In this document: positions 1 through 8,109 of the stretch, in pieces | Numbering within the stretch: the first letter of the stretch is position 1 | How the letters are laid out: every line of letters begins with the position of its first letter | DNA from: Hyphomonadaceae bacterium | GTDB taxonomy: Bacteria; Pseudomonadota; Alphaproteobacteria; Caulobacterales; Aquidulcibacteraceae | Length of the DNA stretch: 14,253 bases | Assembly (NCBI GenBank): GCA_016791325.1 | Contig: JAEUMU010000109.1 | Location: 1 to 14,253, forward strand | Reading direction: 5' to 3' | Notes under the pieces: generated by a model | Database searches by the model: none | What the model saw: the letters and a program-made list of their open reading frames with translations, nothing else | Told to the model about the DNA's origin: nothing | Position numbers and translations under genes: made by a program

Positions 1-1982
1 TGAAAATATCGACCCCGGACGGCGTCTATGTCGAGGTTGACGGGCGCACCGCCGGCGCACGCGCGGTGGTGTGGATTCTCGATGCGGCGGTGCGGGGCGT
101 GGAAGAAGGCGGCGCCAAGGGCCGCATCGAAGGCGGCCATGAAGTGATCGCGCGCGATCCGGCCGCGTTCCTGGAAATGTGGAACGCCGCGCCCGTCATG
201 GCGTGGCGCGTCAATGGCGCGATGCGCCTTGAATGGGCTAACCCCGATTATCTCGAAGCGCTGGAAGCCAAGTCGCTCGAACAGGCGATCGATCGCAATC
301 TCCAGCTCGATCAAGCCGCGACCGAACTTGCGCGCAAGGCGGTGGAAGCGGGCGCGCCGGTGCAGGAAACGCGCTCGGCGGTGGTGCGCGGCGAACTGCG
401 CACGCTCGCCATTCGCATGGCGCCGGTGGCTGGCGGGGCGGCCGGCGTCGCCATCGACGTGACGGAAGCGGAAGCAGCGCGCGATCTGCTGGCCAAGCAG
501 CAGCGCGCGCACGATGAAACGTTGAACTATCTGGCCGAAGGCGTGGCTGTGTTCGATGGGCAGAAAAAGCTCGTCTTCTACAATCGCGCGTTCGAGCAGA
601 TGTGGGGCGTGGAGGCGGCTTTCCTGGCGGACCGGCCCACCCACGCCGCTTGGCTCGATTTCCTCAAAGAGAAGCGCAAGCTGCCGGCGCACGCGAATTA
701 CGCGGAATGGCGCGCGGGAGAACTGGCGCTCTATCAGGAAGTGGCCGAACTGCCGGAAGATCTCTGGGTGCTGCCTGACGGGCGCATGCTGCGCATCGCC
801 CGCCAGCGCCACCCCAGCGGCGGCCTCCTGCTGGTGTTCTCCGACATCACCAACGAAATCTCGCTCAAGAGCCAGTACGATGCACTGCTGCAAACGCAGA
901 AGGCCGCGCTCGATAAGCTGCACGAGGCGGTGGCCGTGTTCGGGCTAGATGGGCGCCTCAAGCTCTCCAACGCCGCCTTCTCGGTGATGTGGGATGTCGA
1001 GGCTGCGCGGCTCGAAGCCGATATGCCGTTCGACAAGGTGGTGGAGGCGTGCCAGCCGCTCTTCCACGATACCGCCGTGTGGGCGCAGGTGCGCGCGCGC
1101 ATTACCGATCCTTCCCCGGAAGCGCGCACGGAGTATCGCGGCGAAATGCGCCGCAGCGACGATTCCGTGCTCAAATTCCTCACTCGCCCGCTGCCCGACG
1201 GCGCGACCTTGGTGGCCTTTCAGGACATCACCGCCGACCGGCGCGTGGAGGATGCGCTGCGTGAGCGCGCCGAAGCATTCGAGGAGGCCGATAAGCTCAA
1301 GACCCAGTTCGTCGAGAACGTCTCCTACCAGCTGCGCAATCCGCTGCAGGCGATCCACGGCAACGCGGAACTGCTGCACGGCAAAATCTTCGGCCCGCTG
1401 AACGATCGCCAGCTTGAGCAGGTGGGCTCGATCATCGAGGCCTCCGGCAATCTCTCCAAACTGATCGACAACATCCTCGACGTGGCGATGGTGGAGGCGG
1501 GCAACGTGCAGCTCGATCTCGGCCCCGTGGACGTGTACGAGACGATCAGCGAAAGCGTGCAGATGGCCGCCTCCAAGGCGCGCGATACTGAAGTGCCGAT
1601 CCGCATCAAGTGCGATCCCAAGATCGGCGCTATCGAGGCGGATCAGAAGCGCATTACCCAGGTGATCGTGAACCTGCTCTCCAACGCGCTGCGCCATACC
1701 GAGCGGGGCGACACCATCACCGTCTCGGCCGAGCGGCTCGACGGCGTGGTGCGCCTCACCGTCGCCGACACCGGCAAGGGCATGGCGTTCGACGCCCAAG
1801 CGCACGCGTTCGACAGCTTCCAATCTGGCGATCGCCGCGGCGCGGGGCTTGGCCTGGCGCTGGTGCGCTCGTTCGTGGAGATGCACGGCGGCTGGGTTGC
1901 GCTTTCGAGCGAACCGGGGCGCGGCGTCACCGTGACCTGCCATCTGCCCGCCAGCGCGCCGAAAGAGCAGAAGGCGGCTTAA
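1..1982 (+). CDS. divL: DivL-like PAS sensor pseudo-histidine kinase (5' partial)
   Basis: The frame is open from the left edge (first full codon at 3-5), so the N-terminus lies outside the window; the GTG at 66 is not the real start. Counting residues from that GTG, three PAS-like domains lie at about 35-133, 150-263 and 282-391. A dimerisation helix pair follows (405-480), then a GHKL ATPase domain (525-630) with N-box Asn540, G1 motif DTGKG (568-572) and G2 GAGLGLAL (592-599). The H-box reads VSYQLRNPL: Tyr421 (codon 1326-1328) replaces the phospho-acceptor His and Gln the following Glu. Tyr in this place defines Caulobacter DivL. From memory that protein is 769 aa with Tyr550, leaving 219 residues after the Tyr against 217 here; about 108 residues would then be missing upstream. 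Known DivL reads DivK phosphorylation and controls the CckA-CtrA pathway at the cell pole. The ATP site looks intact. The stop codon overlaps that of pgi. Confidence 0.85.
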   Translation, partial: KISTPDGVYVEVDGRTAGARAVVWILDAAVRGVEEGGAKGRIEGGHEVIARDPAAFLEMWNAAPVMAWRVNGAMRLEWANPDYLEALEAKSLEQAIDRNLQLDQAATELARKAVEAGAPVQETRSAVVRGELRTLAIRMAPVAGGAAGVAIDVTEAEAARDLLAKQQRAHDETLNYLAEGVAVFDGQKKLVFYNRAFEQMWGVEAAFLADRPTHAAWLDFLKEKRKLPAHANYAEWRAGELALYQEVAELPEDLWVLPDGRMLRIARQRHPSGGLLLVFSDITNEISLKSQYDALLQTQKAALDKLHEAVAVFGLDGRLKLSNAAFSVMWDVEAARLEADMPFDKVVEACQPLFHDTAVWAQVRARITDPSPEARTEYRGEMRRSDDSVLKFLTRPLPDGATLVAFQDITADRRVEDALRERAEAFEEADKLKTQFVENVSYQLRNPLQAIHGNAELLHGKIFGPLNDRQLEQVGSIIEASGNLSKLIDNILDVAMVEAGNVQLDLGPVDVYETISESVQMAASKARDTEVPIRIKCDPKIGAIEADQKRITQVIVNLLSNALRHTERGDTITVSAERLDGVVRLTVADTGKGMAFDAQAHAFDSFQSGDRRGAGLGLALVRSFVEMHGGWVALSSEPGRGVTVTCHLPASAPKEQKAA

Positions 1983-3535
1983 GTCTTCAGCCGCGCCACC
2001 CAGGCGGCGGTGCTCGGGTCGAGATCGGCGCTGGCCCCGAGTTCGAGCACCGGCAGCAGCGCGTTGGCCATCTCCTTGCCGAGTTCGACGCCCCATTGAT
2101 CGAACGGGTTGACGCCGGCGAGCACCGCCTGCGCGAAGGTGCGGTGTTCGTAGAAGGCCAGCAGCGCGCCCAGCGCCTGCGGCGTCAACGCATCAAGCGC
2201 CATCAGCGTGGAAGGGCGATTGCCCGGAAAGGCCCGGTGGGGGGCGAGGCGATCGGCCTCGGCTTCGTTCATGCCCTGGGCAATCATCTCCGCACGCGCT
2301 TGCGCTGCGCTCTTTCCCACCATCAGCGCGCGCGCCTGCGCCAGCGCGTTGGCGAACACTTTGGCGCGGTGCGAAGGCGGGCCTTCATGCGCCCCGGCGT
2401 TGACGATGAATTCAACCGGGATCGCCTCGACGCCCTGATGCAAAAGCTGAAAGAAGGAATGCTGCGCGTTCGTGCCCGCCGCGCCCCAGGTGACGGCGCA
2501 GGCTGAGCGCGCCAACGCCTCGCCCGCGCGCGTGACGCGCTTGCCGTTGGATTCCATTTCCAGCTGCTGAAGGTAAGCCGGCAGCAGCCGCAGGCGCTCC
2601 AGATACGGAATGGCCGCGTAGGAGGCGTGGCCCAAAGCTTCGCGGTTCCACATCTGCAGCGCCGCCGAAAGCGCCGGCAAATTCTGCGCGAACGGCGCGT
2701 CGCGGAAATGGGCGTCCATGTCCGCCGCGCCGGCGAGCAGTGCATCGAACACGCCATCGGCCAGCGCCACCACGCACGCCAGGCTCACGCTCGACCAAAG
2801 CGAGTAGCGCCCGCCGACCCAGTCCCAGAACGGGAAGATGTTCGCTTCCGGCACGCCCCATGCGGCGGCCTTCCGTGGCGCGGCGGTAGCGGCGGCCAAG
2901 TGGGCTGGCCCCCACGCGCGCACGAAGGCGGCGTTGGCTAGCGTCTCCTGCGTGGTGAACGTCTTGGAGACGACGATCAGCAGCGTGCGCGCGGGGTTGA
3001 GCCCCGCGATCGCATCGGCCACGTCCGCGCCATCGACATTGGCGGCGAAGCGCACCTCGATTCCGGCCACGCGCAGCGGCTTCAACGCATCCAGGATAAG
3101 CCGCGGGCCGAGATCGGAGCCGCCAATGCCCAGATGCACGATCGCGTCGATCTCGGGGCGGATGCGCTGAGCGAACTCAGCCATCGCCGCGCGCGCCTCG
3201 CGCACGGAGGCGGGCGGGTCCGGCGCGCGCAGCGCCCAATGCATGGCCGAGCGCCCTTCGGTGGTGTTCACCACGTCGCCAGCAAATAGCCACGCACGCC
3301 AAGAATCGAAAGCCGCCGCCTGCGCCAGCGCCTCAAGGGCGGCGAAGCCTTGGGCATCGATGTGTTGCTTGGAAAAATCGGCGGTCAGGCGCGGCGCGGC
3401 GAAGGTTAAGCGCGCGGCGCGCTGGGCGTCGGCGGCGAACAGATTCAAGAGCGGGGCGTGCGCCAGGCGGCCCGCTTCCTGCTTAACGCGTGTCCAGGCC
3501 TGCTTCATGGCGGCAAAATCGGTGGCGTTCATCAC
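1979..3535 (-). CDS. pgi: glucose-6-phosphate isomerase
   Basis: Pgi interconverts glucose-6-P and fructose-6-P in the cytoplasm. The 518-residue product carries the full family set: GIGGSDLG (136-143) for phosphate binding, SKTFTTQET (190-198), the signature around GGRYS (241-245), the active-site Glu in MESNGK (Glu328), the ring-opening His in GTNAQHSF (His359), and the C-terminal catalytic Lys in GVELGKEM (Lys487). It is somewhat shorter than the E. coli enzyme (549 aa), with no lost motif. The outer start is a GTG at 3535 followed directly by ATG at 3532, which I prefer; a further Met is residue 10. No strong Shine-Dalgarno is visible. The gene is convergent with divL (stops overlap at 1979-1982) and divergent from galE with only 25 bases between, so its promoter probably lies inside galE. 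Confidence 0.97.
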   Translation of the reverse strand: MMNATDFAAMKQAWTRVKQEAGRLAHAPLLNLFAADAQRAARLTFAAPRLTADFSKQHIDAQGFAALEALAQAAAFDSWRAWLFAGDVVNTTEGRSAMHWALRAPDPPASVREARAAMAEFAQRIRPEIDAIVHLGIGGSDLGPRLILDALKPLRVAGIEVRFAANVDGADVADAIAGLNPARTLLIVVSKTFTTQETLANAAFVRAWGPAHLAAATAAPRKAAAWGVPEANIFPFWDWVGGRYSLWSSVSLACVVALADGVFDALLAGAADMDAHFRDAPFAQNLPALSAALQMWNREALGHASYAAIPYLERLRLLPAYLQQLEMESNGKRVTRAGEALARSACAVTWGAAGTNAQHSFFQLLHQGVEAIPVEFIVNAGAHEGPPSHRAKVFANALAQARALMVGKSAAQARAEMIAQGMNEAEADRLAPHRAFPGNRPSTLMALDALTPQALGALLAFYEHRTFAQAVLAGVNPFDQWGVELGKEMANALLPVLELGASADLDPSTAAWVARLKT

Positions 3536-3560
3536 GCCTAGGCTCTAACAGGACCGCGCA
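3536..3560. promoter_or_regulatory. 25-base gap between divergent pgi and galE
   Basis: The gap is too short for two complete sigma-70 promoters. It contains a CCTAGG palindrome on the pgi side and, for galE, a plausible ribosome-binding site (AGGA at 3550-3553, seven bases before the ATG). At least one promoter must reach into the opposite coding region. Confidence 0.4.
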
Positions 3561-4547
3561 ATGGCGACAATTCTTGTGACCGGCGGGGCGGGCTATGTGG
3601 GTTCGCATTGCTGCCTGGCGCTCAAGCGCGCCGGCCACGACGTCGTGGTTTACGACAATCTCTCCAACGGCCACCGCCAGTTCGTGAAATGGGGGCAGCT
3701 GGAAGAGGGCGATATTCGCGATCGCGCGCGCCTCGACGCCGTGTTCGCGCGCCACAAGCCCGCCGCCGTGCTGCATTGCGCGGCGCTGATCGAGGTGGGC
3801 GAGTCGGTGAAATTTCCCGAGCGCTTCTATGACAATAACGTCGCCGGCACGCTGACGCTGCTGGAGGCGATGCGCACGGGCGGATGCAACGCGTTCGTGT
3901 TCAGCTCCACCTGCGCCACCTATGGCGATCCGGTGCGGTTGCCGATGGATGAAACGCATCCGCAAGCGCCCGTCAGCCCATATGGCTGGTCGAAGCTGAT
4001 GATCGAGCGCGCGAGCCGCGATATCGCCGCCGCGCATGGGCTCAAGTTCGCGCATCTGCGCTATTTCAACGCCGCCGGCGCAACCCCGGATGAAGGCATC
4101 GGCGAACGCCACGATCCCGAAACCCATGCCATCCCGCTGGCGCTGTTCACGCTGATCGGCCGGCGCGAGGGCTTCAAGATTTTCGGCGGCGATTGGGAAA
4201 CGCGCGACGGCACCTGCCTGCGCGATTACATCCACACGCTCGATCTGGCCGACGCCCATGTGCGCGCGATCGAACGGCTGATCGGCGGGGGAGAAAGTCT
4301 GGCGGCCAATCTGGGCACAGGAGACGGCGTCACCGTGAAGGAGCTGCTGGCCTCAATCGAACGTGTCACCGGCCGGGCCGTGCCGGCCGCGCCGGCGCCG
4401 CGCCGCGAAGGCGATGCGCCAGCCCTGGTGGCGGATAATTCCTACGCGCGGCGTGAACTCGGCTGGTCGCCCCAACGCAATATCGATGCGATCATCGCCG
4501 ATGCGTGGAAATGGCACGCCGAGGCCGAGCCGAAATTGTTCGGCTAA
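3561..4547 (+). CDS. galE: UDP-glucose 4-epimerase
   Basis: GalE interconverts UDP-glucose and UDP-galactose using bound NAD, supplying galactose for LPS or exopolysaccharide. The 328-residue protein is an extended short-chain dehydrogenase. The N-terminal Rossmann motif is GGAGYVGSH (8-16). The active site includes the FSSTCATYG segment, where Thr117 sits at the usual catalytic Ser/Thr, and the YxxxK pair Tyr141/Lys145 in SPYGWSK. RYFNAAGA and the C-terminal RREGD segment are also typical. The ATG has AGGA seven bases upstream. The gene is divergent from pgi, and its TAA overlaps the stop of ugd at the other end. Epimerases of this subgroup can differ in substrate (UDP-GlcNAc, UDP-xylose), which the sequence does not settle; the FSSTCATYG form is typical of alphaproteobacterial GalE/ExoB. 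Confidence 0.93.
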   Translation: MATILVTGGAGYVGSHCCLALKRAGHDVVVYDNLSNGHRQFVKWGQLEEGDIRDRARLDAVFARHKPAAVLHCAALIEVGESVKFPERFYDNNVAGTLTLLEAMRTGGCNAFVFSSTCATYGDPVRLPMDETHPQAPVSPYGWSKLMIERASRDIAAAHGLKFAHLRYFNAAGATPDEGIGERHDPETHAIPLALFTLIGRREGFKIFGGDWETRDGTCLRDYIHTLDLADAHVRAIERLIGGGESLAANLGTGDGVTVKELLASIERVTGRAVPAAPAPRREGDAPALVADNSYARRELGWSPQRNIDAIIADAWKWHAEAEPKLFG

Positions 4548-5848
4548 GGCCGCCCTACGCTGACGTAGGTGAAGCCCTTCGCGCGCATCTCGCCAGGCGT
4601 GTAGATGTTGCGCAGATCGATCACGACGGGCTGGGCCAGTGCGTCCTTCATGCGATCGAGATCGAGCGCGCGGAACTGATCCCATTCGGTGACGATCACC
4701 ACGGCGTCGGCGTTTTGCACGCAATCGTAAGGGCCAGTGGCGAAGGCTACGTCTTTCAGCGCGTGCTTGGCCTCGTGCATGCCTTCGGGGTCGAATGCGC
4801 GCACGCGCGCGCCTTCGGCCTGGAGCGTCTGGATGATGTCGACCGCTGGCGCATCGCGCATATCGTCGGTGTTCGGCTTGAAGGTGAGGCCGAGCACGGC
4901 GACCATCTTGCCCTTCACATTGCCGCCCAACGTCTCGATGATCTTCTGCGCCATGCGCTGCTTGCGCGCGGAATTCACCCGCACCGTGGTTTCAATCAGC
5001 TCGATCGGGGCGCCGGCGTCGCGCGCGGTTTTCATCAGCGCCAGCGTATCCTTCGGAAAGCAGGAGCCGCCATAGCCGGGCCCGGCGTTGAGGAATTTGC
5101 GGCCGATGCGGTTATCGAGGCCGATGCCGCGCGCCACTTCCTGCACGTTGGCGCCAACCTGTTCGGAAAGGTCGGCGATTTCGTTGATGAAGGTGATCTT
5201 CATCGCCAGGAAAGCGTTGGCGGCGTATTTGATCAGCTCGGAGGTGCGCCGCGTGGTGAACACGATCGGCGTCTCGTTGAGGTAGAGCGGGCGGTAAAGC
5301 TCGCGCATGACATGACGCGCGCGCTCATCCTCCGTGCCCACGACGACGCGATCGGGCCGCTTGAAATCGTTGATGGCCGCGCCTTCGCGCAAGAACTCCG
5401 GGTTGGACACGACGGCGAAATCGGCGTCGGGGCGCGCCTTCTTAATAATCGCCTCGACCTCATCGCCGGTGCCGACGGGCACTGTCGATTTGTTGACGAT
5501 GACAGTGTGGCCCTGGAGCAGCCCGGCGATCTCTTCCGCGGCCGCATAGACGTAGGAGAGATCGGCGTAGCCATCGCCGCGCCGCGAGGGCGTGCCCACG
5601 GCGATGAACACAGCGTCCGCGTCGCGAATGGATTGGCTGGGATCGGTGGTGAAGAAGAGCCGGCCTTGCTCGACATTGTCCTTCACAAGATCCTCAAGCC
5701 CAGGCTCGAAGATCGGAATTTCGCCCTTCTGCAGGCGCGCGATCTTGCCGGCGTCTTTATCGACGCAGGTGACGATGTGGCCGAAATCGGCGAAGCACGC
5801 GCCGGAGACGAGCCCCACATAGCCCGTGCCAATCATCGTCACGCGCAT
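4544..5848 (-). CDS. ugd: UDP-glucose 6-dehydrogenase
   Basis: Ugd oxidises UDP-glucose to UDP-glucuronate with two NAD+, giving the precursor of uronic-acid polysaccharides and of UDP-xylose or UDP-galacturonate. The 434-residue protein shows the NAD-binding GTGYVG (7-12), the active-site Lys in AFLAMKITFINE (Lys217), and the catalytic thiol in GYGGSCFPKDT (Cys263). The C-terminal UDP-binding domain contains GLTFKPNTDDMR. All residues needed for the two-step oxidation are present. It is the third gene of a minus-strand run, three bases after the mutase stop. Its Shine-Dalgarno (CAGGAG) lies inside the last codons of the mutase gene, so translation is probably coupled. It ends tail to tail with galE, sharing 4 bases. 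A GDP-mannose dehydrogenase is a related alternative but the motif details fit UDP-glucose better. Confidence 0.95.
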   Translation of the reverse strand: MRVTMIGTGYVGLVSGACFADFGHIVTCVDKDAGKIARLQKGEIPIFEPGLEDLVKDNVEQGRLFFTTDPSQSIRDADAVFIAVGTPSRRGDGYADLSYVYAAAEEIAGLLQGHTVIVNKSTVPVGTGDEVEAIIKKARPDADFAVVSNPEFLREGAAINDFKRPDRVVVGTEDERARHVMRELYRPLYLNETPIVFTTRRTSELIKYAANAFLAMKITFINEIADLSEQVGANVQEVARGIGLDNRIGRKFLNAGPGYGGSCFPKDTLALMKTARDAGAPIELIETTVRVNSARKQRMAQKIIETLGGNVKGKMVAVLGLTFKPNTDDMRDAPAVDIIQTLQAEGARVRAFDPEGMHEAKHALKDVAFATGPYDCVQNADAVVIVTEWDQFRALDLDRMKDALAQPVVIDLRNIYTPGEMRAKGFTYVSVGRP

Positions 5849-5851
5849 GGC

Positions 5852-7384
5852 CTAGATCTCCTGATTGTATTTGCCGACCTCGGCGAAGCGCGCCAGGCGC
5901 GGCTTCACCTCGTCGCGGAACAAGGCGCGCATATCCGCTTCGCTGGTCATGCTTTCAACCACTGTGACCAGTTCAGGCTTGTTGGATGACGCGCGCACCA
6001 GCACCCAGGCGCCATCCTCCAGCGTGACGCGCGCGCCGTTGACCGTGTTCACGTCACGGATGGCGCGGCCGAGGATCTTCCCGCCTTCCTTCGCCAGCTG
6101 CTGATATTGCGCGACGACCTGCTCCACTACGGCGTATTTCTTCTCATCGTCGCAATGGGGGCTCATCGTCAGCGAGGTGAAGCTTTGCGGCAGCGCGCGG
6201 CGCATGTCGGAAAGCTTGCAGCCCGGGTTGCGGTCGAGCATCGCCAGAACCGCCGCCGCCGCCACCAGGCCGTCATCATAGCCCAGGCCCAGGGGCGGGC
6301 GGAAGAAAAAGTGCCCGCTCTTCTCGAAGCCGGCGAGGGCGCCGAGTTCGGTGGTGCGGCGCTTGATGTAGGAATGGCCGGTCTTCCAATAATCGACCTT
6401 GGCGCCGTTGGCGGCGAGCACGGGGTCGATGGCGAACAGGCCGGTTGATTTCACATCGACCACGAACGTGGCGTTGGCGTGCTGGGCGGAGAGATCGCGC
6501 GCCAGCATCAGGCCGACCTTATCGGCGAAAATCTCTTCGCCCTCATCGTCCACCACGCCGCAACGATCGCCATCGCCGTCGAAGCCGAGCGCGACATCGG
6601 CCTTATGCGCTTTCACGGCGGCGGCCATGTCGTGCAGCATTTCGCTGTCTTCGGGATTGGCGTTGTAGTGCGGGAAGGTCCAATCGAGCGCGGTGTGGAG
6701 ATCGATCACTTCCGCGCCCATGCGGCGCAGCGCATCCGGGGCGAACGCCCCCGCCGTGCCGTTGCCGCATGCCGCGATCACTTTGAGCGGGCGCGATAGC
6801 TTCACCCGGCCGGCGGCATCGGCGATGTAGCGCTCGCGCATGCCTTCCACGCGGACATAAGCGCCGCCCGCGCGCGGCTTGAAGGCGCCTGCGAGCACGA
6901 TGTCGCGCAGGCGGCCCATTTCGTCGGGGCCGAAGGTGAGCGGCTTGGCGGCGCCCATTTTCACGCCGGTCCAGCCGTTCTCATTGTGGCTCGCCGTCAC
7001 CATCGCCACGCAGGGAATGTCGAGCGCGAACTGCGCGAAATAGGCTGTAGGCGAAAGCGCCAATCCGATGTCATGCACTTCAACGCCCGCCTGCATCAGG
7101 CCCAGCGTGAGCGCTTGCTTGATAGACTGGGAGTAGAACCGGAAATCGTGGCCGACCACGCATTTGGGCGCGACGCCGAATTCATGAATCAGCGTGCCCA
7201 GGCCAAGGCCCAGCGCCTGCACACCCAGCAGATTGAGCTCCGGCGCCTTGGCGTGGCCGGGAATGCCAAACCACCAGCGCGCGTCGTACTCGCGAAAGCC
7301 TGTGGGCTTCACCAGCGGCAGGGCTTCGAAATCCGCCGTATTGGGAGCGAGACTGGCGCGGGGCGCAGGCAGCATGGGCATCAT
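5852..7384 (-). CDS. phosphoglucomutase/phosphomannomutase
   Basis: An alpha-D-phosphohexomutase that moves phosphate between C6 and C1 of glucose or mannose, giving glucose-1-P for UDP-sugars or mannose-1-P for GDP-mannose. Numbered from the ATG at 7384 (510 aa), the four family sites are all present: phosphoserine loop TASHN (Ser132), metal loop DGDGDR (269-274), sugar-binding EKSGH (354-358), and phosphate-binding RASSNKPE (464-471). The sequence most resembles the bifunctional AlgC/ManB type; substrate preference cannot be read from it. The start is uncertain. The frame extends to a TTG at 7435 whose bases overlap the TGA of the upstream gene (TTGA), which would suit coupling. ATGs at 7384, 7381 and 7375 better match the usual N-terminus ahead of the KPTGFREYDARW segment, but none has a clear Shine-Dalgarno. 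It lies between the unknown membrane protein gene and ugd. Confidence 0.93.
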   Translation of the reverse strand: MMPMLPAPRASLAPNTADFEALPLVKPTGFREYDARWWFGIPGHAKAPELNLLGVQALGLGLGTLIHEFGVAPKCVVGHDFRFYSQSIKQALTLGLMQAGVEVHDIGLALSPTAYFAQFALDIPCVAMVTASHNENGWTGVKMGAAKPLTFGPDEMGRLRDIVLAGAFKPRAGGAYVRVEGMRERYIADAAGRVKLSRPLKVIAACGNGTAGAFAPDALRRMGAEVIDLHTALDWTFPHYNANPEDSEMLHDMAAAVKAHKADVALGFDGDGDRCGVVDDEGEEIFADKVGLMLARDLSAQHANATFVVDVKSTGLFAIDPVLAANGAKVDYWKTGHSYIKRRTTELGALAGFEKSGHFFFRPPLGLGYDDGLVAAAAVLAMLDRNPGCKLSDMRRALPQSFTSLTMSPHCDDEKKYAVVEQVVAQYQQLAKEGGKILGRAIRDVNTVNGARVTLEDGAWVLVRASSNKPELVTVVESMTSEADMRALFRDEVKPRLARFAEVGKYNQEI

Positions 7385-7431
7385 CCGTGTGGCGGGAGGA
7401 GTGGGCGGTTTGAGCGAAACGCCCGCAAAAT

Positions 7432-8025
7432 TCAATTGGCGGCGGCCTGCGGCAGAATGCGGATACGTGTGATTTCGAGGCCGTAGGCCTGATCATCGCC
7501 GCTGGAGAGCACGCGCAGACCCAGCGCCGCCGCACCCTGCTGGGCCGGCAGGTTCACGCGCGCCACGCCGGGCTGGGGCGGCAGATCGGCGCTGACCCAG
7601 ACATGGGGCGCAGCGCCCTGGAGGCTCACCGCCAAGCCCGAAGCGGGATTAACCGGCAGCGGGTTATAGCTCACCTCCACCGTCACCGGGCCGGCCGGCA
7701 GTTGGCTGGCCGCTTCCGGCGCGAGCAAAATGCGCACGCCTTGATCTTCGGTGGCGGGCGGAGGCTGGGAGGGCTCCACCGCCAGATGAAGGGATTGGGT
7801 CTGCCCCAGGAAATTGCGCACCACGAACTGGCGCTGGATCGGATCGGCTTCGGGCGTGCCCAGCGCTTCGCCTTCCAGCACCAACCCGCCCTCGGCGGCC
7901 ACTCCCGCCACCGGCGCAGCCGGGCGCGGCCAGGCTTGCGGCTCTATGCTGATGGCGATGAACAGCAGCGCCAGCACTGCCGCCAGCGGGTAGAAAACGA
8001 GGGGGTGCATCAGCCAGTGGCGCAT
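7432..8025 (-). CDS. uncharacterised single-pass membrane protein upstream of the mutase
   Basis: I do not recognise a family for this 197-residue protein. Residues 1-9 are short and basic, residues 9-26 form one hydrophobic segment (FYPLAAVLALLFIAISI), then comes a Pro/Ala-rich stretch to about 45. The rest is rich in Val, Leu, Pro and Gln with alternating patterns suggesting a beta-rich domain. No lipoprotein cysteine is seen, so it is probably an inner-membrane anchor with a periplasmic C-terminal domain. The start is well supported: ATG at 8025 with AGGAGG six bases upstream. It is the first gene of the run leading to the mutase and ugd, and its TGA overlaps the possible TTG start of the mutase. 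The context suggests a role linked to envelope sugar or polysaccharide production, but that is inference from position only. Confidence 0.75.
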   Translation of the reverse strand: MRHWLMHPLVFYPLAAVLALLFIAISIEPQAWPRPAAPVAGVAAEGGLVLEGEALGTPEADPIQRQFVVRNFLGQTQSLHLAVEPSQPPPATEDQGVRILLAPEAASQLPAGPVTVEVSYNPLPVNPASGLAVSLQGAAPHVWVSADLPPQPGVARVNLPAQQGAAALGLRVLSSGDDQAYGLEITRIRILPQAAAN

Positions 8026-8109
8026 GCGGTTCCTCCTAGGACATGCCGCCGAAACGGCAAAGCGGCTTCAGCGGTGGCGGGCCTGACAGGCGGCGGGGAG
8101 CTTCCTAGA
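8026..8109. promoter_or_regulatory. divergent intergenic region with likely promoters for both arms
   Basis: This 84-base stretch separates the start of the membrane-protein/mutase/ugd run (-) from the LuxR-type gene (+) and is the natural place for both promoters. I see no convincing -35/-10 pair. It contains a strong minus-strand Shine-Dalgarno at 8031-8037 and a small perfect palindrome, GCCTGACAGGC (8081-8091), that could be an operator or chance. The adjacent regulator might act here; that is speculation. Confidence 0.4.

Noticed and set aside
945..2096. Open frame of 383 codons on the minus strand opposite the divL-like gene
   Set aside because: It spans the divL/pgi junction and has no recognisable motif; both real genes are certain.
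4505..5989. Open frame of 494 codons on the plus strand opposite ugd
   Set aside because: Its product shows low-complexity His/Arg/Ala/Gly composition and no family motif. It is the mirror of GC-biased codons in ugd, which has a full set of catalytic motifs.
8081..8091. Palindrome GCCTGACAGGC as a LuxR-type operator
   Set aside because: Five-base arms are easily found by chance in GC-rich DNA and there is no second copy near the same genes, so it is noted only within the intergenic entry.
7603..8109. Upstream extension of the LuxR-type frame to 7603
   Set aside because: It would run antisense through the unknown membrane-protein gene and lacks a ribosome-binding site; ATG 8110 is supported by GGGAG.
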